A stretch of 64,000 bases of DNA from Oscheius dolichura (lineage: Eukaryota; Nematoda; Chromadorea; Rhabditida; Rhabditidae). The first letter of the stretch is position 1; each line of letters opens with the position of its first letter. Below are positions 1 to 13,645 of this stretch, in pieces. Where the stretch lies: contig OW051494.1 of NCBI GenBank assembly GCA_932521035.1, positions 4,946,001 to 5,010,000 of the forward strand, written 5' to 3'. Made by a program: the position numbers and the translations under genes. Under the pieces are notes generated by a model. It ran no database searches, was not told the DNA's origin, and was given only the letters and a program-made list of their open reading frames with translations.

Positions 1-605
1 GATTCTTATTGCATTCTTTATGCGTATTGCTTGTGTTTACATTTTTGTTTCTGCTTACGATACTACTTAAGGAGATACATTTATTAGCGGTTAATAAGTT
101 TAGGCATTTTTAAGGTTTTTTTTTCAAAAACAAGTCCATTTTCCACAGATATCGATGAATATGTAAGATAAGTGGTATTTTTCTTCAGATTTTCGTTTTA
201 GATAATCTTCTTCATTACGATGTTTTTCTCGGAAGCTGGATTATTTATTATATATATTCATGGTGTTTGCGGTTAGGGGCAGTGTTCATACTCCTCTGTG
301 AACGATTTTAGAGAAACAAAGACTTGTTGCATTGTTTATAGTAATAAATACATACATACAAAATAAACAGCCACACGGAATTGGGACAGCAACAAAACAA
401 ACGAGTTGTGCCTGAAAATCTGAGGATCTGCGTCAAAAGGTCTCGGGCGTTTTCAGTTGGTAACGGACAATATCAGTGATCTCTTTGCTTGTCATATTTA
501 TAAAAAAAATAATAATTTTGAAATGTTATTTTTCTATATAAACGGTGTCTGACCGCACTACTACCTGTATTAAATTAATATTAATTCATGTATACATTTA
601 GAATA
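1..605. other. AT-rich intergenic stretch before POLR2B
   Basis: No convincing coding exon is visible on either strand. The stretch is AT-rich with T-runs. An acceptor-like TATACATTTAG ends a few bases before the POLR2B start codon and could be a spliced-leader acceptor. A slightly less AT-rich patch around 360-470 might belong to the end of a gene outside the window, but nothing supports this firmly. Confidence 0.5.
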
Positions 606-4925
<4,320 letters not shown>

Positions 4926-5149
4926 TGATTTCCGTTATTTTTTGGTTGCTATCATATACATTCACTATGAACCCAATTTCGGCCTTTGTTTGGCAAACTT
5001 TGAAAACTTGTTAGCCAAGTATTCTGTATTTATTACTTTTTGATAAACATTTAATATTTTTTACTATTAAAAATTAATGGTATGAATCCGAATTTACCAA
5101 ACCTAACGTTTCTTGTTCATTTTTTTTAAAACTAAATGTTCTTAGCGCG

Positions 5150-6298
5150 ATGTCCACGCCCTTGTTGGATGCTCGAGCTTCTCCAGCAACTCAGGCTTCG
5201 CAAGTCGCCCAGCCGTCTTCTACGGGGTTAGAAGTCAATAAGTAATGTTTATATTGTAATATTTAATGCACATTTTAGGGAAGAAATTCTTCAGTGGATT
5301 GTAGATTTGCGCGATCCTACCAAGCGTGAACAATCACTTCTTGAGTTAAGTAAAAAGCGAGACAGTGTTCCTGAGTTGCCATTATGGCTGTGGCATTCAT
5401 TCGGTACTATGGCAGCTCTTCTCCAAGAAGTCATTACAATATATCCTTCTATAATGCCAGCATCCTTGAGCGCCGCTCAGTCCAACCGAGTTTGCAATGC
5501 CCTTGCTTTAATGCAATGTGTAGCAAGTCACAAAGAAACTAGAGGGCCTTTTCTGCAAGGTATTATTTTAATAATAATTTTCATAATCGGTTCAGCTCAT
5601 ATCCCTTTGTATTTGTATCCATTCTTGCACACCACAAAGACATCCAGGTCATTTGAATATCTCAGACTCACTTCTCTCGGAGTTATTGGAGCCTTGGTCA
5701 AAACTGACGAAAAGGATGTGAGGCATTTATTATATTTTTTGAAGTGAAAAAGCGTTTAGGTAATTTCTTTCCTCCTTTCTACGGAAATTATTCCTCTATG
5801 CTTAAGAATCATGGAGCAAGGCACAGAACTTTCAAAAACTGTTGCCACTTTTATTCTACAAAAGATATTACTTGATGATACTGGTCTCGCGTACATTTGC
5901 CAAACGTATGAAAGGTTCAGCCATGTCGCAATGATCTTAGTTAGTCACCCGTTATTCTTTTTTTATTTTTTTTAGGGTAAAATGGTTCTTAAACTTGCTC
6001 GCGAGCCTTCCACACGACTATTGAAACATGTAATACGCTGTTACAGTCGTCTAAGCGACAATCCAAGGTCGGTAACCAACAATATTTAAATATCTGCTCT
6101 TTAGAGCCCAGCAAGCGCTTCGTCAATGCTTACCAGATCAATTAAAAGATGCTACATTTAAAGACCAGCTTGAACCCGACAAATCGTCCAAAAATTGGCT
6201 TAGGTCGCTAATGAAAAACCTCGGTGAGTACCTCTTTCTCTTTGTTTATTTCCTTGTTTGTAGAAATCCCTCCAGCTCCTTTCCTTCTTGAAGAATAA
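5150..6298 (+). CDS. CNOT9: CCR4-NOT complex subunit 9 (CAF40/RQCD1)
   Basis: Armadillo-type scaffold of the CCR4-NOT deadenylase, which docks mRNA-destabilising proteins and GW182. After a variable N-terminus ([12 protein letters not shown]...) the exons encode the conserved core: [101 protein letters not shown] and [20 protein letters not shown]. It ends ...[11 protein letters not shown]. Introns are about 35-60 nt. An acceptor-like TTCTTAG stands four bases before the ATG. An AATAAA lies downstream near 6486. The protein looks full length and intact. It belongs to the plus-strand run that starts with POLR2B. Confidence 0.96.
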
Positions 6299-6575
6299 AG
6301 GCATGCCTGACAAAAATTCACAAATTTCTTTAAAATTTCTGAAAATTCGATATATTGCCGAAAAGGCAAAATCTTTTTTATAATGTAACATGTAAAGTGC
6401 TTTTTTTCATTTCATTTATATTATATATTCTGGGGTTTCCTCTTCTGACATGTACGTGTACAGCTTTCTAGATACTATTGATTCAAATAAAGATAATATT
6501 TTTATAAAGTGGATAGTGTTTTCTGGTTAACTTCCCATTTCTTTGGGTGTCATCGCAAAGTTAACAATTTAGTTA

Positions 6576-6960
6576 ATGGATCTGTATTGTGATGAAGAAA
6601 TCGATTGGGATCAATATGAAGAAGACATTACAGAAACAGCTAGAAGTATACTACCAAAGGTTAGTCTCTTTAATTTAAGTTTACAAAGGTTTAGAGTGGT
6701 AGACCTTGGGCTAAAAGTTGTTTTGCAAATGGCGATTACAGCATGAAAATGAGAAATGACGAAATTAGGAAAATATATGGTTTTTATTTACGCTTTCAAA
6801 AATTGGATTTTCAGATATGAGCAAACTTTCATTGGATCAAATGGGCGAATATATTTCTGAAATCACAGCCGCTGCTTCTGTAATTGAAATGGAGGAGCAG
6901 CAGGAAATAAAACGCCTTAGGCTGCTAGATATTTTCAAGAAATTTCCCAGAGGAGAATAA
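6576..6960 (+). CDS. Small acidic protein, unrecognised
   Basis: Three-exon gene of about 104 codons. Exon 1 encodes an acidic start (MDLYCDEEIDWDQYEEDI). Exon 2 begins SGRPWAKSCFANGDYSMKMR. Exon 3 encodes MSKLSLDQMGEYISEITAAA and a helical, charged C-terminus ending IFKKFPRGE. The introns (6660-6694 and 6780-6814, each 35 nt) have GT-AG borders and keep phase, and a TTTAG acceptor-like site lies three bases before the ATG, so the gene is probably real. No signal peptide, TM segment or catalytic motif is visible. The family was not recognised. Position between CNOT9 and JMJD8 in a tight same-strand run suggests co-transcription rather than a shared function. Confidence 0.7.
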
Positions 6961-7094
6961 TGTTAGTTTTTATTTAGCTTGCTCGTTATTTTTTGCTCAT
7001 AATAAATGGTTTTAATTCTACAATATCGTTTGAGTTTAGGTAATAGCCATGAGTAACGTTTTCTTTCTAAGAAACTTTTATTCCTTCAGGTTTT

Positions 7095-8114
7095 ATGCAT
7101 AGTATAACTTCAATATATTTCGTCTTAGTTTTTATTGAAGCACAGGAAGATTACGGATGGAAAACGGAACCCAGTGATATTGTAGCTTACGATGGACCCT
7201 GTAATATAGAACGATATGATAGTGATGATTTGAGTCAAAAGGATTTTTTGCTGAGGTAATGCTAAAATTATACATTCTAAGATTGTCTAGGTTTGCATAC
7301 AGTGAACCTGTTATTATATATAATATTGAAAATGAAGCATTTCGAAGGAATACGGGTAGAGAACATATGCTCAGCCAGTGGGCCCATACCAAAGTTGTCC
7401 TTAATTCTGCAAACACCTACAGCTATACAAGAGTTAGTTTGTTTTACAAAATTTTTGATAAGTTAGTTGTTCAGGTTCCTTCTACCTTTCAAGATTATAT
7501 AAATACGCAATTAAAGCCGCAGCGCCTTGATACTCTGGGAAACGAAACTTTGTATTTGTTTGGGGATATAGACCCGTCTGTATGGGCGCCTTTGCTAGAT
7601 ACATATAACCAACCAAAGTGGAAGTTACCTGGGCATTCGGCCGCATTAAGTTTTGGACTAGCGGCAGCCGGTACAGGAGTCCCCTATCACGTGCACGGTC
7701 AGTTCATATTCGCATTTAACACATACATATGCACATTTATATGTGCCTGGATACTTCCATATTTCTGCTTTTTGCGATTAATTAAAGTTTTAGGTCCTGG
7801 ATTTGCTGAAGTAATTCATGGTAGCAAACGGTGGTTTTTATATCCGTACGATCAACGGCCAGAATTTGATCCAGATCGCACTACACTTGAATGGTATACC
7901 TCGGCCCTTCTTATACTTTTTTTAGGTATATAAAAGATTATCCACTGCTACCGCCTGAGAAAAAGCCTTTTGAGTGTTTGATGCGTCCTGGTGAAATAAT
8001 CTACTTCCCAGAAAAATGGTGGCATGGTACGGCTTCCCTATTTCTTATAATCCATTTTTAGCAACACTGAACTCGGAAACAAGCGTTTTTATATCCACAT
8101 TCTTAAGCCCTTGA
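7095..8114 (+). CDS. JMJD8: JmjC-domain protein, JMJD8-like, secretory pathway
   Basis: Homologue of the ER-lumenal JmjC protein JMJD8. The start chosen at 7095 gives a short N-terminal hydrophobic signal peptide (MHSITSIYFVLVFIEAQ), as expected for this family. Downstream segments match the family in order: a YSEPVIIYN strand, NSANTYSYTRV, TLGNETLYLFGDID, SFGLAAAGTGVPYHVHGPGF, EVIHGSKRWFLYP, PGEIIYFPEKWWHATLN and the ending SVFISTFLSP. The cupin core is complete. The iron-binding HxE/D is not clearly preserved: the sequence around 7688 reads YHVHG, and JMJD8 proteins are generally doubtful as active hydroxylases. Introns are short. A CTTCAG acceptor-like site is five bases before the ATG. 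The substrate is not known. Confidence 0.92.
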
Positions 8115-8347
8115 AAACTTTTAGGTAATTATTAATGTGCTTGGCTCTTTTTACGTAGATTCAAATCTATTATATTTTAAACTTTTCACTTGTGTTTTAT
8201 GGCATCTAAATGACATCAGGGTGAATAATATTATAATATGCCTTTTATTATTAATAAAATATTATCAAGTTTGCAGGAAATAGTAATTAATGTCGTTTCA
8301 TTACCGTATATTTTCAATATCTGCTATTGTTTAAATCATTTTTAGAA

Positions 8348-9390
8348 ATGGCATCTCGAAGGCGAGGAGGTATTGGAGTATCAGGTGTACAGAGAAAGCA
8401 AGAGGCACAGGTGATTTTATCGCATTTTTTGCTTTATGAATAATATATAGGCTATGTTTAATGCACGAGGAGAACAGTTAGCCAGTGAACAACTGCGTGT
8501 TTTTTCTCAACAGCTTAATGAATTTACTACAAAGTTTGAACGTTGCAAAATATGTCTAAATTCTTATTTTTTAAGATTAGAACAATTTGCTCACCGTCAT
8601 AGAGGTGAAATTAAAAAAAATTCACAGTTTCGTAGGCACTTTCAAGAAATGTGTGCTAGCGTCGGAGTTGATCCACTAGCGTGTAAGTTTCCAAATTTTG
8701 TTGTCAAATTGAATTTTTTAATGTTTTAGCTAGCAAAGGCTTCTGGTCGGAGAAACTCGGAGTGGGAGAGTTTTATTATGAGTTAGCAGTACAGATTGTA
8801 GAAGTAATATGCTTGAGCTTCAAAAAATTCGTAATTTTTAGGTTTGCCTATCTACGAACCATATAAACGGAGGGATAATGACCGTAGAAGAAATGCGAAA
8901 TCGTTTAATGCGTAGTAGATCCAGAACTCGAAAAGAAACTATTACTACGTTCGTCTATAACAATTCGTATACCGATTTTTTCCAGTGATGATATTTTAAG
9001 AGCTGTTGATAAGCTAAAGGTGCTTGGAAGTGGTTTTGAATTAGTTCCACTTGGTGGCGGGCGGTTTTTGGTGCAAAGTGTACCAGGAGAACTTAGCATG
9101 GATCATTCTAGAGTATTACAACTTGCAGAGGATGCTGCCTACATTACGAAAGAATTGATTATTGACAGATTAAAGTTTGTTTAATACTGTACTTGAATTA
9201 TACTTGCAGATGGGATTCCATTCGCGCACAAAAAGTCTTAGATCATCTGGCTAAAGAAGGACTTGCATGGATAGATACACAGGCGCAAGATACTCCGCAA
9301 TATTGGGTTCCTTCTCTCTTTCTCCAGCAGCATTGCCACTCTTCAAGTACTAGTGTCACCGAAAGTCTTCAGTCTGTAGCTATGTTTTAA
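8348..9390 (+). CDS. SNF8: ESCRT-II subunit SNF8/VPS22/EAP30
   Basis: Core subunit of ESCRT-II, which sorts ubiquitinated cargo into multivesicular endosomes. The N-terminal RRRGGIGVSGVQRK resembles the RRGVGAG start of the family. A helical segment with EQLRVFSQQLNEF follows, then FRRHFQEMCASVGVDPLA and KGFWSEKLGVGEFYYELAVQ. The tandem winged-helix part has KLKVLGSGFELVPLGGGRFL, QSVPGELSMDHSRVLQLAED and RAQKVLDHLAKEGLAWID, ending QSVAMF. Introns are 30-60 nt. An ATTTTTAG acceptor-like site lies two bases before the ATG. The gene appears complete and is followed by BUD23 after 113 bp. Confidence 0.96.
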
Positions 9391-9503
9391 CCATTTTTCG
9401 CTATGTAAAGATTTTATGAAATATCTATTGCCTGCAGAAGGATATTTTGTCTGCTCTTATTTTTCTCTAATGGTAATCCATTTTAAGCCTCTTATAGATT
9501 ATA

Positions 9504-10765
9504 ATGGCTGCTAGAATTCGCCCAGAGCACTCAGGACCTCCGGAATTGGTTAATAGTTTGTGATAGTAACATTGATTTTTAGTACTACAATGAGGAAGAA
9601 GCTGTTAGATATGCACGGAATTCCCATATTATCGGCATTCAAGCAGAAATGGCCGAAAGAGCTTTGGAATTATTAGCTTTGCCAAGCGATCAACAGGGCC
9701 TACTCCTTGACATCGGTTTGTTTGAAACCATTCCTTTGTTGAGCATACTATAGCTGGTATATTTTGTCTGGAGCTTGCCAAAAGAGGTACCACGTATGCC
9801 ACATTTCCGAAATTACAAGCAATGTGAAGATTAAATTTAGGGTGTGGAACTGGAATAAGTGGAGACGTTTTAAAAGAGGCTGGGTATTACTACATTGGAT
9901 TAGACATCAGTAGACCAATGCTACGTATTACTGATTGTTTATTTACAATTTCTTTTTCAGAAATTGCTCGTGATAATGAAGACGAAGGAACAGGTGATTT
10001 TATTCAGAAGGATATGGGCACAGGTATGCCATTTCGACCAGGAAGCTTTGACGGAGCTATAAGGTTGTTGTAATATCTCTGAAATATTTTATGCTTTTGA
10101 AGTATCTCTGCTATTCAATGGCTTTGTCATGCTAATTCGTCTGACCAGAATCCTGTTAAACGACTCTACCGTTTTTTCCAATCATTATATGCATGTTTGG
10201 TAGGTGTTGCAAAACATTTATATTTCATAAGTGTTTAGGGAAGGGGTACTCGAGCAGTGTTCCAGTTTTATCCAGAAAACGAAGAACAGTCGGATCTTAT
10301 TATGTCGCAAGCCACGCGCGCCGGTTTTAATGGAGGATTAGTAGTAGATTTTCCAGAGAGCACCAAAGCAAGAAAGTACGAATTTATAAGAATTTTTTAA
10401 TCGTTATTAAAAGAGTTTATTTGGTATTGATGACAGGCGGTGTAGCTCAATTGCCTACAGCCTTGACAGCAGCCTCTGAGCAACAAAACCGTGTTGATAA
10501 TATAGCTAGACGGTAGCTGGTCTGAGTATGTCATTTGTATAATATGATTGCAGCACTTTCGTTGTTAATGGAAAGAAGGAAAAAAGGCCGGTGAAAGGGT
10601 CTAAAGCTTGGATCGAAGCAAAACGCCACAGACAAATTAAACAAGGAAGGTGGGATTTGTTGTCAGAATTTACACTTGCTTTTTTGCTTACATTAAATAT
10701 TTTGTTATAGAGATGTTCGGAACGAATCCAAATACTCTGGCCGTAAGAGGAAAACACGTTTCTAA
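9504..10765 (+). CDS. BUD23: 18S rRNA (guanine-N7) methyltransferase BUD23/WBSCR22
   Basis: S-adenosylmethionine-dependent enzyme that methylates a guanine of 18S rRNA during small-subunit maturation, working with TRMT112. The N-terminus ([20 protein letters not shown]) and motif I ([16 protein letters not shown]) are typical. So are GLDIS, the [19 protein letters not shown] motif IV region and [15 protein letters not shown]. The basic tail ends [13 protein letters not shown] and is also typical. The intron inside motif I is unusually long here (about 125 nt); the others are about 35-80 nt. Last gene of the AT-rich plus-strand run; GC-rich DNA begins about 100 bp further on. Confidence 0.96.
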
Positions 10766-11251
10766 GTCCAATTGTTATTATTGTTGTTTGTTGATTTTGA
10801 TTGCTTGAGTTGATAAATTTTCGTAGAATAGCAGTGTCTTCATTTTGTTCCCTCATCTTTCTATTCAGTCGCTAATTTCTGACATAGCGCTGTTTGCAAA
10901 CTGCCACCCTGAAGGTGGCGGGGGCCGAAGGGCGATGCTAGTCCGCTGGACGCGGGCTCTCGTGAATCAATAATGCAAGCGGCGGTGGAGGCGCCGTGTC
11001 ACGGGTCTCCGCGACCATCGCATTTCAGCGGACGCCACTAGCACTCGCCTTTCTATACAGCCGTCCCAGAGGCCTCGCTTACATTGTAAGTTTTGAGTGA
11101 TAGTCAGATGTACAAATTAACGCGTCTGGCAGTCACCGAGCGCGAGCTTCAAAAGCGAAGCAGTCTGTATCTGCCCCTGCGCCCCAAGACACCGAAAGAT
11201 TTATCCCTTTAGTGTATCTGACTTCTTCCACTGTTCAATTTTCATAGGCCC
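10766..11251. other. Intergenic: AT-rich to GC-rich transition
   Basis: Composition changes sharply near 10870-10900, from AT-rich 3' flank of BUD23 to GC-rich DNA (10900-11060 is markedly GC-rich). A small hairpin (CCACC CTGAA GGTGG, around 10900) is the only structure noticed. The end is an acceptor-like polypyrimidine/TTTTCATAG just before the next gene. No coding exon is supported. Confidence 0.5.
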
Positions 11252-12765
11252 TTGAAAATGGCAGAAGCAGTCCAAGAGGAGGGCAGCTCGATGGGAGAAG
11301 GTAGTCCTCCGTTGTATATGAGGACACCGCATTCAGAGCCCCTGGTAGACCCAGCCGTCCTCCTACAGGCCATCAACGGCAATTCAAAGGACCGGGTGAT
11401 CAAAAGGCAGCGGAGGGGCAACCGAATGAAGGTCTTCGACAACGGCTATATTTTCACCTACGACAAGGATTCGCAATGCGGGTCTCGCAGCTTTTGGCGA
11501 TGGTAAGGCGTCCCATGATTTTGTAACTACCTTTGAAGCGAGCGAAAGTCGGAGTGCCAGGCGAGGGTGCACACGAACCCGGTGACGAATCAGGTAAGTC
11601 CATTTGAAAAAGACAGAAAAACGGGGAATACAGATTCTGAAACGGATCAACGAGCACACCCACAGCCCTCCGAACCGGGACGACCTGCCGCCGTGGCTGG
11701 TCTTGAGCCAAGTGCCGTCGGACACTTCGGACGACGGGATGGCCGCCCGGAGGGACAGCAGCACGGGGATACTCATCAACGCCAACTACTCCACCTGCGC
11801 CAACACCCACCTGGCCCGGATTGTGGAGAAGGAACTCGAGAAGGTGGAGGAGGCCGTCGAGGTGAGGACGGCCGCCGGACGATGACAATCGGCTCAGATA
11901 TTCAACACGGTGAAGGAGGAGCCACTGGAGGAGTCGCCGGTGGCCGTGTCCCCGCCGAAGAAGAAGAAGAAATACATGAAGCGGGAGGAGAGGGAGACGT
12001 CCCTCTTCCAGTCGGAGGAGTTCGACGACCTGGTCGAGATCACCAAAAAGATTCTGTTGCTGGTGAAACACAACCGCTCCCTGGAAGAGTAGGTGTCCCC
12101 CGTCGTCCCCTTGAGAGCCCGTTCAGGCCGTCCAGCTCCAGTTGTTCCCCGGCCGTCGCCGAGTTCCTCGAAGCCAACAACCTCGGGGAGTATGCCTCGC
12201 GACTGGCCAAGTACACGATGGACAAGCTGAGGGTGCTCTCCCAGGCTGACTGTCTCACCCTGCTGGACAGCGACCCCGACGGGCTGCTCCTCTACTCGGC
12301 CCTCAAATCGTCTTCCAGGTTCGTCTCCCCCAATCCCCCCGTGATGCCCTTTATTTAGCAATGAAGTGGCGTCGTCCTCGTCTTCCAGTCCATTGACGGT
12401 GTTCGTGACCGAGATGCCGTCTTCTCCCAATGATGAACCCCTCTACCAGATGTTTTCTATTCAGGACAAGACTCCCGTAAGCGGCGGTGCCTGAGTCATC
12501 TGACGCCCGTGTATCTGTAGTCGAAATGGTTGTGTTCAGGCCGAGCTCCGGTTTGAGATGGAGCAGAAGGGCCTCCTCCCCAAGGAGAAGAACTACATCC
12601 TGTGCGTCGAGGGTCCTAACAAGATCAAGGTGGCCCTGAACGAGAAGGTGGGCGAGAGGGGGAGAGAGTCATCGGCCTGTTTAGATAATAGCGGCGTGGC
12701 CTTCAGAGAGTGTCTTTCAATTCTCTTTCTCCAAAAATATTTGCCTCCTGAACAGGATCTCCTAG
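11252..12765 (+). CDS. FLYWCH zinc finger protein with CP2-type SAM and dimerisation domains
   Basis: Probable DNA-binding regulator of at least seven exons. An N-terminal FLYWCH finger is spread over exons 1-3: MKVFDNGYIFTYDK, FWRCERKSECQARVHT and INEHTHSPP, giving the W-x-C...C-x-A-R-x-x-T...HxH pattern. A linker carries a basic PKKKKKYMKREE patch, a likely nuclear signal. Near 12160-12310 lies a SAM-like domain (AEFLEANNLGEYASRL, LRVLSQADCLTLL, GLLLYSALKS) matching the CP2/LSF family. Next come LTVFVTEMP, LYQMFSIQDKTPAELRF and EGPNKIKVALNEKI, ending in FQFSFSKN, which match the CP2/Grainyhead C-terminal ubiquitin-like dimerisation domain. The large CP2 immunoglobulin-like DNA-binding domain is absent. 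Introns are about 35-65 nt. ATG at 11252 or 11258 both follow TTTTCATAG. Residue assignments are by eye. Confidence 0.85.
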
Positions 12766-13645
12766 CTGTATATATATCCGTGTCATGTTTCTTTGCCTGC
12801 CAATAAAGCCTCTGATCTACTTCCCCGGGGAACAAGTTGCGCTCCTCCAGGTGTCCTTCGCGACCTCTCGCCAAATCCCGTGTTCTCACTGCCAATGGCA
12901 AACCTGAAACGCCTCCCGAAAAAGTCTAGTGATCTCGTCTCACAGCCGCCGCCACCTCGCCAAGGTCGCCGACTTTCCCTGCTCCTTTCACTCATCACGT
13001 GAGGAGTCGTTTCAATGGCCATCCTCAGCTTCTGGTTCCGTCAAGTGTATTCTACCTTTGGGAGGACGGCCTCCTCTCCAGATACCGAGAGAACAGAGCA
13101 GGAGCAAGAATGTCTCCTCCCCGGGAGGAGGGCCTGTCTCAAGAGGGAGCACGTGCCCCTCCAGAAGACGCTGCTCTCGACCTCCAACGTCGACCGGTGT
13201 GGGCGGGGCAGGCGAGGCAGGCGGGGTTCTGGTGAATCTGAACAATCCACCTGGCAGAAGGTAGAAGGGACACGAACACCTTTTGCCCACCAGGCCCCGT
13301 CTTCACTTTCCATATGCCGGTTTCCGACTGCGGGCGGCAAACTGCTTGAGGGACTCCTGCGCTGCCTCCCGCGGCCACCTCCCTCGCCTCTTTTTCGGCC
13401 GTCGGTTGGTCGTCGAGGAGCCTAATCACTTCCTTCCTCTCCCTTATCCCCTCCTCTGACAGTTGCTTACTGTGTCCGAACAATCTCCGAACAAGTTTGC
13501 CCCTGTGTGTCGGCTGCCGGAGAGAACGTGATCCACGGCATTCGTAAATGAACACTTTCCTTCTGGCCTCCTTCCGCCACAAAAACCTCTCCTCCTGTCC
13601 CTGTCCACTGCTCTTTTCAGGCGTCTGCTCGTGCCAGTGGCCTCA
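12766..13645. other. GC-rich intergenic region with overlapping open frames
   Basis: An AATAAA near 12802 probably ends the FLYWCH-CP2 transcript. From about 12950 to 13600 the DNA is GC-rich and open in several frames on both strands (for example 13139-13582 on minus and 13015-13425 on plus). This is common in GC-rich DNA, and none shows a recognisable domain or a consistent exon chain. The last bases (CACTGCTCTTTTCAG, ending 13620) form a strong acceptor-like site 25 nt before the astacin start. Confidence 0.45.

Noticed and set aside
11567-12358. 263-codon plus-strand frame and long minus-strand frames across FLYWCH-CP2
   Set aside because: They run through introns of the spliced gene in the wrong frame; the spliced product has recognisable domains.
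13139-13582. 147-codon minus-strand frame between FLYWCH-CP2 and the astacin
   Set aside because: Overlapping frames on both strands are equally long; no domain, no splice chain.
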